Source: Posidonia oceanica
Lineage: Eukaryota > Streptophyta > Magnoliopsida > Alismatales > Posidoniaceae
NCBI GenBank assembly: GCA_037176725.1
Contig: JAZBRS010000026.1
Coordinates: 99,121,501-99,185,500, forward strand
Reading direction: 5' to 3'
DNA: 64,000 nucleotides
Of this stretch, positions 46,251-58,202 are shown in pieces. The position numbers and the translations under genes were made by a program. Position 1 is the stretch's first letter. The number at the start of each line of letters is the position of its first letter. The notes under the pieces are model-generated. The model did not search any database. It was not told the origin of the DNA and saw nothing but the letters and a program-made list of their open reading frames with translations.

Positions 46251-48058
46251 GACTACTACTCGGATGAGGAGCAGTCTGGCACAGTAGGGGCAGCCCGGAC
46301 CTGCAGCAAGATCCAACTCGTCTTGACAGCATCTCAGTTAGTTTGTCTGGCCCTTCCCTCCACAGATCATAAAGCAGCAAATTTGGCAGGCCTTTTGGTA
46401 GATTTGACAGTCTCTGATCTTCCTGCAGTCTTATCAGCATCACCGATGCCAGGACAAACAGCTCTGAAGTCAAGGGCACCAGCTCAGGCACAGTTAGCCA
46501 GTCTACTCGCGGCCGCAGTCGCATCAGCACAACTGTCACCCTCTCTGGTGGGTCAATCACTGAGTTCAGCCAGCAGCGCGACTCAGCCCATTTCAGCAGC
46601 CACGTCACAAGCAATGCCGCTGGCTCAGTCAGTTACACATCCTCCTACCTCAAAAGATCAACTCTTGTGGCAGGCCCCCATGGCGTCAGAGGTCGTGCAG
46701 TCACCATCACAACCAGAACCAAAGGCCCTGTCGAGCAGCACAACCTCCCAGCCATTGGTCTCCCAGAAGAACAGCTTCGCCTCCTCTCCAACTATGGCAG
46801 TGACTTTGGCAGCGCACCCATCAGCGACGCTGCTGACCAATCTGTTTGGATCACTGATGATCAGGCTGCCGCAATCTGCCATGCCCGTAGGCCAGCCAAA
46901 GCAAGCACCCAGAACCATGGTACATGTAGCAGCCAGGCCAGAGCTAGAGGCCCTCGGCGCTTACTACGTCGACTCACCCTTGGATGAGGAAGAAAGAGCA
47001 GCAACCGAGGCCTAGGTTGATGCATGGATGGGAGACTTAGAGCTGCTGTACCAGGAACAACTCACGTTGCTAACAGAGGACCTGGCAGCATATCAGGTGG
47101 CCGTGAAGAAGGGGAAAGCCGTGGCTACGGACCCCTCCTCGCAGAAGGACCATGCCTCTATCATGGTCATTGAAGAAGACTCAGCGGCAGTGGCCCCCAC
47201 TAGACCGGATGAACTGATCACTTTGCAGCCACAAGGTGGGTCTGGGTGGTTGGTGCAGCACATGCCTCACTCCAGCAATACCCCGATTGGCCACCAGTCT
47301 GATATACCCTCCACAAGAAGGAGCATGGAGGGGGAAGCATCGGCAGTATAGGCAGTGATAGAATCAGCTGAATCAGCAGAGCCAGCAGTGGCAGAGTCAG
47401 TGGTAGTGCCAGAAACAGAGTTAGCAGCAGTGCCATCAGCAGCGGAGCGGGCAGAGGAGATTGCCAAGACAGAGGTCGCGCATCGAGGATACAGAAACAC
47501 TCGAGTAAGCGTGACCATCCTGAAGCGTCACTAGGGCCAAGAAGCAGAACATCTACACTCCTTTGACATAACAAACCCTACCTTTGAAAAGGAGATCCTC
47601 TCGGAACTTATTGCATACAGAGAAGAAGATGATGTAGGCAAGGATGAGAATGATGGACCATCGCCCGAGTTCCGGCCCTATGACGACGATCCAAAAGGCC
47701 CCAACCTTCATGTCGAAGAGGAGACAGAGGTTGTTAACATCGGCACAACCGAGGAAGCCAGAGAAGTTCGCATCAGTGCCCTATTATCGGCCCAGGCCAG
47801 AACAGAGTTCATTGCATTTCTGAAAGAGTATGCAGATGTCTTCGGTTGGACCTATGAAGACATGGTTGGCCTCGATGTCGAAATAGTAGTCCATAACCTG
47901 CCCTTGGATCCAGATGCCAAGCCAGTAAAGTAGAAGCTAAGAAGATGGCGATCACAGTGGCTGCTCATGATCAAAGAAGGGATAATGAAGCAGCTCAGTG
48001 TCAATTTTCTGAAAGTCATTCTTTACCCTGAGTGGCTAGCGAACATTGTGCCTATGCC
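46251..48058 (+). pseudogene. Element 4, left part: linker and RT N-terminus
   Basis: Homology to element 1 begins abruptly at 46251 (DYYSDEEQSG) and follows it through YYVDSPLDEEE, SFDITNPTFEKEILSEL and EFIAFLKEYADVF to NIVPMP at 48058, where element 3 interrupts. Gag and protease are absent to the left. In-frame TAGs at 47013, 47349, 47532 and 47931 stand where Gln is expected; element 1 confirms CAG or CAA for several. The frame resumes at 62373. Confidence 0.88.
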
Positions 48059-48217
48059 TGTAGATACCCCGTTTTGGCACTCCCTTCATGTTAGTGTAGT
48101 CTGTTGCGTTAGGCCACCTCTAGAAGCTCTTTTCTCAGCTCAAGTACACTCATCAAACTTATTGACACCTGTCCCTGTGGTCGAGAGGGTAAAATTGGCA
48201 AGTTTCCATTTGAGTGT

Positions 48218-48353
48218 GTTGGACGCCGGCTAGTCTAGCATCCAACGTTGGACGCTGTGTGTCATAGTGTCCAACAACAAGTTCCATTTGAGTGTGTTGG
48301 ACGCTGGCTGGTCTAGCGTCCAACGTTGGATGCTGTGACTCATAGCGTCCAAC
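48218..48353. repeat. Two double-hairpin modules in LTR E U3
   Basis: 48218-48275 and 48296-48353, each exactly 58 bp as 9-11-9-9-11-9. The second reads GTTGGACGC, 11 nt, GCGTCCAAC, GTTGGATGC, 11 nt, GCGTCCAAC. They are separated by 20 bp. Confidence 0.95.
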
Positions 48354-48526
48354 GACCTGGTTTTCAGTTTCCCCAAACTTGCCATATTTGGCTGAAATCA
48401 AATTTCGTGCTTTGCCTCCACTAAGTGTCATTTGACCGGTCAAGGCCTTAATGGGTTTTAATGGTCATTAATCAGCCACTTATTGAGGAATATTCTTTGA
48501 TCTTGGCATCTTTGCCTCGGAGTGTC

Positions 48527-48555
48527 GTTGGACACTGTAATGTTCAGCGTCCAAC
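48527..48555. repeat. Single 29-nt hairpin in LTR E U3
   Basis: GTTGGACAC, 11 nt, GCGTCCAAC, 53 bp upstream of the TATA motif. Confidence 0.9.
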
Positions 48556-48608
48556 ACTTCTGAATCAGGAAAGTTGCTGACTTGGCCTTTTTGTTCCTCC
48601 CCTGCTTC

Positions 48609-48616
48609 TATAAAAG
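48609..48616 (+). promoter_or_regulatory. TATA box of LTR E
   Basis: TATAAAAG, conserved in LTR F at 61643-61650, in the right place for an LTR promoter driving rightward transcription from about 30 bases downstream. Confidence 0.65.
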
Positions 48617-49344
48617 CAGGGGTACCCCCACTAGGATCGGGGACAGAAATTGGAGAGATCTGGGAGGGATTTAGGTGTGATTTTCAAGAGAGAAACACAA
48701 TTTTGAGAAAAAGTAGTGAGAGCAAGTAGAAAGTGTTTTGAGCTCAAATCTTGAGAGAAGAGGTGGAGAAAGAGTTTTGTGGGAGCTTGAGTCCTCCTCC
48801 ATCATCCGTGACATCGCATCAACCCCACTTGCATTCCTTGCATAGACAAAAGGGGGCTTTCTTTAATTTTCATTTTCTTTTCACATCATATGTTTAATTT
48901 CGTAGTATAGTGAAGCATTTCATTTCATATATTGTTGTAGCTAGGCATAGTCATACTTAGTTGCAACCGGGGGGATAAAACCCCTCGAGTAAGTACTCCA
49001 CCTTTCATTTTATGTTCATTTTCAATTTGTTTTGAATCATATACTACACTTTGTTAATCCGTATCTTTAGAATCTGTTTTGCAAGGAAAAGAAGAAGAAG
49101 AAGAAACTCATCAAGTAGGGGCACCCTTGGGCAACGCTGGCGTTGTCCCAAGGTAGCTGAACCTGCAACCACACTACATCTCCCCAAAGGCGTCTCGAGG
49201 GCCGGCGAAAGTGAACCAAGAGTGGCGATCACACCAATTCTGTCACCTATGGAGTGACGGAGTTGGATATCAAAAGGGGGCAACGAGGAAGCACTAAATA
49301 GACACAACAAGCTCCTCCTAATCAAAAACCCCATATCCTTAGAT

Positions 49345-49362
49345 TGGCGATCATGGTGGGAC
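49345..49362 (+). other. Primer-binding site candidate of element 3
   Basis: TGGCGATCATGGTGGGAC starts three bases after the LTR end. It starts with TGG as required; the matching tRNA was not identified. Confidence 0.6.
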
Positions 49363-49576
49363 GGCTAAAAGTGCCCCCGTGCTAGGTGAGTGTCCACTTC
49401 TTCTTCTTTCTTTTCCTTTGCAATCTTTCTTTTACTTTTGCGGATTTTTTTCGAGGTCGTGGCGAAATTCCTCGTGGTGTTTTGAGGCACCACGACCCTC
49501 TTAGTATTTGTTCATTAATTATGAACTAAAAAGCATGTTTCTACCTCTTATTTAAATAAGTCTGGTCTGTCAGTGC

Positions 49577-49634
49577 GTTGAAAGTTGTGCAGGGCAGCGT
49601 CCAACATAGGATGCAGCCTATTCCAGCATCTTAC
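49577..49634. repeat. Double-hairpin module
   Basis: 58 bp; second hairpin ATAGGATGC / GCATCTTAC keeps GATGC-GCATC pairing while both arms depart from the consensus. Confidence 0.75.
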
Positions 49635-49818
49635 GTCTCTGGCCAGTTTTTTATCTTTTTTTTGTTGCAATTTCTTCTGTTAGGTTTTTTTCTTTATGTT
49701 GAAAAATGTATGCAACCACCCCTTTCTTTTGTTCTGATTCTCTGGAATAAAGGGGTGTTTGAGTAAAAAAAAAAGAATCTCTTGTTTTAGTTGTCTAAAA
49801 AAAATCTCCTGTTTGTAT

Positions 49819-49876
49819 GTTGGACGCTGCTGTTTAGTGCATCTTACATAAGACGCCAGCACTGTTTGCGTCTTAC
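49819..49876. repeat. Double-hairpin module
   Basis: 58 bp; second hairpin ATAAGACGC / GCGTCTTAC pairs 8 of 9 positions with coordinated changes in both arms. Confidence 0.85.
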
Positions 49877-50588
49877 ACATCTGGTCAGGATTCCTTCTGT
49901 TTTTAAATCTTCTTTTTGTTTTCTTTTTATAACTGACCCAAGGAACGAGGTGTGAGGTGATCGGCTTTGCCATAGGGACCGAAACCCTAATACTTGGGTG
50001 CTTTTTGAAAATCCAAATAAAAATCGAGTTTTCCTTGTAACATGTATGACCCTTGATTGGGAACTAATTTGATTGTGTCTCTTCTTGGATTACACAAAAT
50101 AACCACTTAAATCCTGAGCACCTCTGTTGCAAAGGGCTTAAGAGAGGTGTTTGTGTTGTCACTTGCTTTCACAAGGGGTACTCTTCCTTCCCTTGCTCTG
50201 CATGAAAGTAAGTTAGAATCCCAAGTCCAAATTTATATTCCTTCCCCTCCTTCGGTGGTTTGTTTATCTTGTCTATTATTGTGTTAATACGCGAGAGACC
50301 TGACCAATTCGGAGTACGCTAGGCTCTACCTCTATGGGGTAGGGACCTAAGTGTGCTCAGGCTCCCCAAAGATTCTCAAGAGTTGAGATAGGGGCAGTAC
50401 CAAAGAAGAATAACATTTTGTCCTGTTTGTGAGGATCCATAAATAACCCACGAAGGCAAGGCATACCCAAGCTTTAAGGAACCCTAAGAGTCATGCAGGT
50501 TTAAAACACTAATAACAAAGCGAAATCCAAAAATCAAAATTTTAATCGCTCTTTGAAAGTGTTTCTGTGCAACTCTCTGTTACAAGGT

Positions 50589-50646
50589 GTTGGACGCTAT
50601 ACCAATCTTCGTCCTACGTTGGACGCTGGAACACATCGCGTCCAAC
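50589..50646. repeat. Double-hairpin module
   Basis: 58 bp; both left arms are GTTGGACGC and the last arm is GCGTCCAAC. Confidence 0.93.
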
Positions 50647-51090
50647 ACATTCTCTGTTTATTCCTTTTATTGCTTGATCATTTGGTGGAATTATTGGATG
50701 CTACAGGATGAATGTTTGAACAGGGGTTATAAACAAGTCATCTAAACTCTATCTGGAGTCCTTTCTTTTTTTTTAGATAGTTGTAGTAGATTGTAAAGAG
50801 CTTTTGTAAGTCTTATTGCTTTTCTTTCTTTTGTCTATCAAAGTGTAAGAGTTGTAATATTTTTTCCTTTTATTAGCAAAAAAGAAAGAAAAAAATTAGA
50901 AAGAGGAAAAAAAAAAGAGAAAAAAAAGAAAAAGAAAAAGAGAAGCAAAAGAAAAAAAAAAGAGAAAAAAGGGAAAAGTCCTTGTATGGTCCTGTGATCC
51001 TCAAGAGCACAGGGATTTTGTCCATTAAGAAAAATATCTCTCCAAGGAACAATTGGTGGCACAAAGACAGGGCAGGAGGCAACTGGAAGT

Positions 51091-51148
51091 GTTGGACGCT
51101 TTTGCTATAAACGTCCAATATAGGACGCTACTCGCTCCAGCGTCCTAC
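51091..51148. repeat. Double-hairpin module
   Basis: 58 bp; second hairpin ATAGGACGC / GCGTCCTAC has a matched change in both arms. Confidence 0.93.
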
Positions 51149-51310
51149 ACTGCCATTTCACTTCAGAGCCAATCAGCGCATCAATCGCTTGCCATTTGCC
51201 AAGATTGAACCCAAAAATACAAGGAGGGTGTCCCAGGGAGTTGTGGTAGTCATTTCTGCATAGTCGAGCACTGATTGCATTGGTTAAACCAACCAATAGA
51301 AGGTAAGGGT

Positions 51311-51368
51311 GTTGGACGCTACTAAAGCTTGCGTCATACATTGGACACTGCTGCTGTCTGTGTCCTAC
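51311..51368. repeat. Double-hairpin module
   Basis: 58 bp, ending 46 bases before the first Met of gag at 51415. Confidence 0.9.
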
Positions 51369-51414
51369 ACTTGCTGTAACAGAACTTAAGCAGAAACCAG
51401 AGAAGCTGATTTAA

Positions 51415-52956
51415 ATGTCTGAATCCGAAAGTAGCTACACAGATACAGATAGCATGCCCGAGGAGGAACCCATCATGAGATTATTCGATCCAACCACTGG
51501 AAAAGAACTGGATCCCAACTCGGCCCAATATCAAGTACTGTGTCGCTTCCTTTACAGTGACAACTATCATCCTGGTTCGTCAAATCAAAGAGATGAGGAT
51601 CTCCATCAAGAACAACACCTCCCTAGTAAAAGACTACGAAGGACTGCTGCGGGCCACGTCCCTGAAAATTTGCACCAAAGACAAAACGGCATTGCGCCGT
51701 CGGATGCCCAACACTAGGGGTGGGAAAATGACTCGCTAAGAGGATTCTGAGAAAGGTCGAATCCTCTATTCGTTGAACAGCCACAGCAGCAGCCACATGG
51801 CAAGGGAGCCGATCCATTATTCTCCAACCAACTAGAGCAGAACTATCAGGTTCCTCTTCAGCCTGGTATGAATATACAAGGAGACAATCAACAGTTGCAT
51901 GCCAATCAAGTAGCAAATGCGCAAATTCATGGCGGGCTCAGCAATTTAGCAGAAATGAGGAAGGTCTTAAATTCCTTAGGGGTTCAGACACAAGCTCCCC
52001 CAACTTTTGATATGGGCAAATTCCCACCATTTCAGCTTCCTCCTGGCTTCAAGCATTCAAAAACGCCAAAGTTTGATGGGACTACCAACCCGCAAACCCA
52101 CATCATCTGGTTTCAAATGGAGTCAGCTTCATACTTTCATGACTTGGGCTTCGTCATTCACCTTTTCTTCTATTCATTGGAAGGCGAACCCATGGAATGG
52201 TTCCTTACCCTCTCCGGAGACAACCTCAGTAGCTTCAACAAGATCAAGGAGTGCTTCTTGACCAAATATCAACACAAGATTGAGTCGAAGATGACCTTTC
52301 ATAACTTGAGCAGGGAGACCATGAAGCCGGATGAAGAATGCGTCACCTTTGCAAATAGATGGCGGGAGATGGCTACCAAATCAGGACTGGACATCCCAAA
52401 AAGACAACTTATCCATACATTAATTGCAAATACTATTGGTCCAATGAAAAGGGGGTTTGCAAATGCTTATTGCCCCTCTGTAACTACACTTTATGAGGTA
52501 GCTGCTTCTGTAAAAGAAAATATGCATGAATTTCAGAAAATAGAAGACGATACTAAGTCCGTTCTTCAAGTTGTGAAGTAGCAAGATTTTCCTCTTCAAG
52601 ATTACCGGCAAAATGGCAGCCGCTCTGGGAAAGAAGGCAACACCAGGGGCAACTATAATCATGCAGCTCCACAACAGCAGTCCAAGAGACCAAAACACAC
52701 AAGCTATCCTCCTATCCCAGTCACGTTGATGGACATGTTTGCAGAAATGATAGAGGCCCGAGCAATCGACCTCTCGCCTCGAAGACCTGAAGGGACGAAC
52801 TGCGACAGGAGCAAATATTGCCAGTACCACAGGAGACGTGGGCACAATTTAGAAGACTGCTGGGTCTTTAAAGACATCGTCTATGACCTGGTGGACGTAG
52901 ACGTCTTCAATTGGGATGTACAGATAGAGAGGGCTCAGAAGTTCCACAAAGACTGA
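51415..52956 (+). pseudogene. gag of element 3, frameshifted
   Basis: The best part is 51868-52578: TPKFDGTTNPQTHI, FFYSLEGEPMEWFLTLSGD, KECFLTKYQHKIES, ETMKPDEECVTFANRWREM, the core of a Ty3/gypsy gag domain. A TAG at 52579-52581 stands where CAG fits; the same frame continues to a zinc-binding CQYHRRRGHNLEDC and ends at 52956. Upstream, the start at 51415 (MSESESSYTDTDSMPEEEP) and the stretch IKEMRISIKNNTSLVKDYEG are in different frames, so at least two frameshifts lie between 51490 and 51868. It would package element RNA if intact. It is the only retroviral-type gene in element 3. Confidence 0.82.
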
Positions 52957-53906
52957 AGCCAGCTTCTCAAGAGTCTCTACTGATGGAGGCTACACTAGGG
53001 GCATTTCCCCAAAGTGTTGTAAATAGACTTTTCTTTCTTTGTTTCCGTATTTGTTTCTGCTGAAATATACCCAAATAAGACATCTTTTCCTTCCATAAAA
53101 TATAAATATAAACAAATGAGAAGAAGATTCACTACCCAAGCCTGGGAACTTGAGAACCGAATTGGGAAAGACTATACTTGGTGGTTGGGGCATATCCGGG
53201 CAATGGCACTAAACTTGAATATCTCTGGAGTGCACTGCACCTCAAAAGGTACTACCCTTGACATGCACACAGAGCCACTAGATTGCCCGTGCTTGAGGAC
53301 CTACTATTTCCAAAACCTAGGAGTCATACCTTAGCCTCACCCCACAAACACTTTGTGGGAGGAGGAAAGGAAATTATCCAACATTGAGATAGAGGCAAAT
53401 CATAAGGAGCCCCCTCCCAGTTCATGAATAACAAGTCCAAAAAATGATAAAGTCAAATGATAAAGTCAAGAATCCAAAAAAATGATAAAATCAAAAATCC
53501 AAAAAAAAGATAAAGTCAAAAATCCAAAAAAATCATAAAACCTAAAATCCAAAAAATAAGCAAAAAGATCAAAAAAGATAAGGATAAAATCTACCCAACC
53601 AACATTACCTCATGAAACTGATAACAAATCTGGCCGATGATAAAAATCCTAGGGCACTAGTGACTCCGCGTCGCGTTTTGACCACTCCTATTTAGGACGG
53701 TCACTTGGTACTCGCTTGCGAGTAGATACCATCTTCATGTAGACAACAAATTTGAGGCCAGATTTACTATCCCCCATCTAAGTTTATTCCAAGCAATACA
53801 TGTACATATTCATTATTTCTTTTTTCCTTGGACTAGGGGCAAGGGGCACCCTAGATGGTCTAATCTGATTTTGTTTAAGTTTCTCTGTAGAAAACTTCTG
53901 TTATAT
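52957..53906. other. Non-coding stretch after gag
   Basis: No gene supported. It includes AATCCAAAAAATGATAAAGTC-type short repeats at 53430-53590. Confidence 0.5.
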
Positions 53907-54214
53907 GTTGGACGCAGCCGTGTCTTGCGTCATACATTGGACGCCACTTATTCTGGCGTTCAACGCAGCAAAATAAAAGAAAAAAAAAATAAGAGATGTT
54001 GGACGCCACCTCTTCTGGCGTTCAACGCAGCAAAAAAGGGGAAAATAAGCCAGAGTTGTTGGACGCATCCTATTCTGGCATCATATATTGGACACAATCT
54101 GTTCCGGCGTTCAACGCAGCAAACAAAAGAAAAAGAAAAAAAAATTAAGAAAGAGCTATTGGACGCTATCTATACTGGCGTCCTATGTTAGACGCAGTGA
54201 TAGTTGCATCCAAC
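53907..54214. repeat. Cluster of double-hairpin modules
   Basis: Full modules at 53907-53964, 54058-54115 and 54158-54214 (57 bp) and a single hairpin at 53998-54026, separated by A-rich linkers. The cluster lies just beyond the 3' end of Y' and separates it from gag. Confidence 0.92.
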
Positions 54215-54727
54215 GTTTTTCAGCAACTTAAGTTGCTGAACTTCGCTCATGGCCTTCCAAATCCATGGACAAATTGCCAAACCAATTTCTACCAGTTCCA
54301 GAGGCTTCTACAAGTTCAAATACACATGTGGGAGTTGGTTTCATATTTTTTGGACCTTCTGGCCATCTAGAATCACCTGTTGTTGTTTACATTAAGTTAT
54401 TGACTTATTAAAGCGCCAACGGCCGTGGAATTCAGAATTAAAGCTCGCAAGTGAAATTTTTCTTCATAACTCTGTCATTTGCATATTATTACACGTAATT
54501 AAGCTTGTTTCAAGTTAAATTGAATTAAAAACCATCAGTTGGAGGTGCTCCCCCGACTATTGGTTATCTTAGTTCATTTTCAACTTAGAGAAAGGTAAAG
54601 AAAAAAGAAGACATTTGACAAGTTTGCTAAGTGTGCAGAAAATATTTATCATTTATAAATCTGAGTTTTCTACAATATCACCAGGGCATACCCCTGAGGT
54701 ACAAGTGTTGAAAAGAAAAAGAACAAC

Positions 54728-56454
54728 TAAGTGGCACTCTCCCCCTCGCCCTCGGGAGCTGAGGGAGGAACTGAAGAAGGAGCCGAAGGAGGAGCCGCAG
54801 GGGGCTGCGCCAACTGACGCACCGAGCCACCTGAGGAGGCTTGAGACCCCCCAACCAGTGGATGACGGCTGCTAGAGCGATGCCTCGACACAGACAATGG
54901 AGGAGGAGGAACTCGGCAACCAGTGGAAACACTACCAAGCACAGCCTCCCGTCGGTAATGCATCGCCTCGGTCTTGAACTGAGCTGCCATCGCACGATCC
55001 GCATCTTGTTCCTGCAAGAAAAGACAAAGGAGAAGCATCAAGCCATTAGCATAAACGAGCATATGAACTTAAAAGTAAGAAGAGCAACTTATACCTTCAA
55101 AGCCATCTCCAGCTGCCTCCTCAGCTCGGCAATCTCAATAGCTGAATCAGTCGTCGGTGGAGGTTGCTGCTGTACAACAAGCCGGGCAAGCTCAGTAGCC
55201 TTCTCCTCAGGGAGCCGACGAGCAGAGCCTAGGTCACTAACAACAGTCTGTACCTGCCACTCTAGCTCCTGAACTCGTGCATCCCGAAGAGCAAGCTGGG
55301 AAGCCTGGTCACTGGCTTGAAAAGACAGCTCCCTTTGAAGATCGTCAATTTGCAAAAGCCGGAGCCATAGTCAGAACTGAATCAAGAAATATAAAGGGAA
55401 AGTATACTACTATACTTACCATACTCTGAAGGTGGGAAATCTCCCTGGCATGACCTGGTGGAGGGGCAGAACTAGTCGAAGGCTGCAAGCAAAGAAGGCG
55501 TACTTAGCACAATTTTCAAGGCAGACAACTATGCTATAAACATAAATGCAAACCTGAGAAGCAGAGGCTCGCAGACGCTCAACCTCCTCAGTCAGCTCAG
55601 CAACGCGCCTAACCAAGTCGCGCTCACGCTGACTATACTCGTCAGTAGTCCTCAATTGCAAGGGGCAAGGTCCAAGCAAGTTAGCTGTCAAGAAATACAG
55701 GCAATACAAACATAGAGCTAAATGCTCACCGCTATCTCCATCTGAATCCTATGAGAGCGGACGGACTCCTGTAGCTCGCCCACAGCCATCGTTGCCACAT
55801 CTGGAGCGGTGTCACCCATGGGAAGGTTCGACCGCCCCAGAAAATGAGAGCGATGGAAGACCATGAGCTCACTAAACTGGTCATCCATCCACCTGGCCCA
55901 AGCCAACTCGTCCTCAGCGGTCACGTCAACAGGAGTGGTGGAGCCGCCACGAACCCAGTCCAGCAACTGTGGATCGTAGGTGTCAACCAAGTGGTGAGCA
56001 TGACCACCTCCCCCTCGTACCTCGTGCCAAACTCAGAACAGGTGGGCCTGACGCTGAATCTGCTGGCGCCCCAACTGCCTAAGTGCCCGGCTGATCTGCT
56101 GGAAGTGGCAGTGGTTCCAGCAGTGGAGCCAGATGTCCCAGTCAAAAACTGCCCGGTCCCGAGCTATCTCAGGGACATCCTCATGCTCCCCCTCGGCGTA
56201 AGGACGCCAGGTCACTTGAAAAGTATGCAGTGAATCAGTAAACCCAAATGCAGAATAATATATCAGCAGGGGCATATTACCTGGGCAGGAACAAGCATCT
56301 CGAAGAAGAGATGCTCGACGTAGCGGTGGCCAGTGACCGCCTCAGGTGCATGAGCAGCCAGACCCCAGTGCAGCCCATGCGGGAATGGGATCCCCGCCTC
56401 AGGAACCGAAGGTGGGATGGGCCTCATGAAGGTAAAGTGGTCCCATACCCACAT
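54728..56454 (-). pseudogene. Y' downstream exons: PMD end, coiled coil, Ser/Pro tail
   Basis: Continuation of Y' with several introns. Exon 3 (56454-56281) follows acceptor TTGCAG and reads WVWDHFTFMRPIPP, completing the PMD. Exon 4 (about 56214-55730) reads VTWRPYAEGEHED and carries one TGA at 56035-56033 where CGA fits. Later exons near 55650-55556 and 55480-55420, a coiled-coil exon (DDLQRELSFQASDQASQLAL to about 55095) and a last exon after TTCTTGCAG (55020-54728) ending PEGEGESAT follow. Splice sites look plant-like, but the phases at exons 3/4 and 4/5 do not join cleanly in my reading, so some boundaries are wrong or mutated. Confidence 0.55.
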
Positions 56455-56541
56455 CTGCAAGTAAAAAGAAAGAAAATCATCAGTCGAGCATGAAGAGTAA
56501 ATAATATTTGAAGCTTAAACAAGCAAATAAAGCTTATATAC

Positions 56542-57897
56542 CTGAAAGAATGGTAGGTTCCCGCCAAGCTGGCGAGAACTACCGTCAAAGAACTTGAAGA
56601 ACACAGTGTACAAAAATGCCAAGCTCGCAGCTCGCCAAGCATACTCCCCTACTCGATCTAAGTCGGCAAGCAGGGGCAAGAACACCGCTGAAACCCGCGA
56701 AGTGGCGTGGCTGAAAAGCAAGTTCCCAAACAAAACTAGAAGAAAGGTGTAGAGCTGCTGATCGGCGTCCTCCCCAGGCTCCGTTGCTGTCTCTCGGGAG
56801 TCCTCGACGCGCTGAACCGCCGAGGTAGTAACAAAAAGACGGGGCCCGTACATGACGACCCGTCTCCCCACCAACTCCACCATCATAGAGGTGTAGTCGG
56901 AGTGTACTAGGCCAGTCACCGGGCGTCCCGTCACCTGTAGGCCAGTCAACCGGGCCATGTCCTCTAGCGAAAGGACAAACTCGCCAACCCGGGTCTCAAA
57001 GGAGCTCATGTGAGGGTGGTAGCACTCTGTAGTAGACTCCAAAAGTCCCAACTCAAGCTGGAAGAGCAGAATGGACAGGAAGTGTCCAAACCACATCTGC
57101 CGGAGCCGCTCGTGCTGGAAAGGCCCCAACATCTGGTAGCACCTGAGGACCTGACCCCAGTGATAGTGCACGATGGTGGGAGCCCGACTCTGCAAGAGAG
57201 AGAAGAATTGCCGACAGGGTGCACAAAAATAATACTTGAAATTAAATGGAAATATGGTTACCTGTCCCCTAGCCGCCAGTGCAGCTACTGCAAACTCGGC
57301 TCGGGCCGCATCCCTGCGGAGTGCCGAAGCCTGTACCTCATCGTGCAGTATATGAGCCCGTGTGAAGTCAGGAGGAGCACCAGCGTTGGGCTCTACCTCC
57401 CGTCGAACGAAGTCCTGGATTCTCGCATACCAGCCGTCATCCTCAGCCATCCCGGCAGTAGCAGTGGGGACCGCCTCGGGAACCTCCTCCTCCGACCCCG
57501 ACTCCTCTGAATCCTCGCCGAGAGTGGCTGAAGAATCAGAATCCTCCGAGCCAATAGAGGCGCTCGTCGCCTCAGTCTCCTCGGGCACGTCTACTGGTGC
57601 CCCCACCTCCACAGTCTCCACAGCACAAGCTGCTGCCTCGGGCACGTCTACCAGTGCCACCACCTCCTCAGTCTCCATGGCACATGCTGCCTCGGGCACG
57701 TCTACCGGTGCCACTACCTCCTCTGGCAACTCAACTGCCACCTCCTCCGTCATACCCACTACTGACACCTCCTCCGTCATCTCGACTGCCTCCGGCACCC
57801 TCACTAGAGCCGGCCCAGACTCGCCGAACGTCGATGGGCCATCCCCCCTCTGTGCCAACTTCTTGGGCCTCATGTAGGCTTTACCAAATCTCGGCAT
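56542..57897 (-). CDS. Y': plant mobile domain gene, first two exons (antisense in element 3)
   Basis: The Met at 57897 opens MPRFGKAYMRPKKLAQRGDG, then a Val/Glu-rich acidic stretch. Exon 1 ends at GACAG/GTAACC (57262/57261) and exon 2 starts after TTGCAG at 57189; the 72-bp intron is in phase and open. Exon 2 carries the PMD: MSSFETRVGEFVLSLEDMAR, LTGLQVTGRPVTG, LYTFLLVLFGNLLF, FLPLLADLDRVGEYAWRAAS, and ends at CTTTCAG/GTATAT (56542/56541). PMD proteins are plant proteins frequently carried by transposons, with some host copies acting in silencing; what this one does is unknown. Being antisense to the element would protect its introns during retrotransposition. Double-hairpin modules lie on both sides. 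Confidence 0.7.
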
Positions 57898-58202
57898 AAA
57901 TTGGAAAAGACCGAATAGAGGTCAAAATACAATCTGGAATGATGAAGAGGAGGAGAGGAAAGGAAGAAAGGGAGCTCACCGGAGCTGGAAGCTGTTGTTC
58001 TGGTCGCCGGAATCCGCACTACCGCCGCCGCTGTGCCCTAGCTCCGGCCGTCCAAGCTGCCGAACACCCGAGCTGCCCAACGCCGGAAGAAGCTTGGAAG
58101 TCTAGAAGGAGTTGTCGCCGTCGCTGGAGAAGAGGAGGAAGGGAAGTGGTGAGTAAGAAAATGGGGAAAAAAGGCGGAGAGGTCTGTTAAAGACCCCGAC
58201 GC

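Larger units (their letters stand above)
48059..49341 (+). repeat. LTR E: 5' LTR of element 3
   Basis: 1283 bp, closely matching LTR F. The terminal CA has changed to TA. U3 holds two full double-hairpin modules and one half, then TATAAAAG at 48609-48616. Confidence 0.93.
49363..51414. other. Leader of element 3, non-coding
   Basis: About 2 kb without a supported gene. It carries five double-hairpin modules (listed separately) and a purine-rich A/G run at 50876-50980. Confidence 0.6.
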
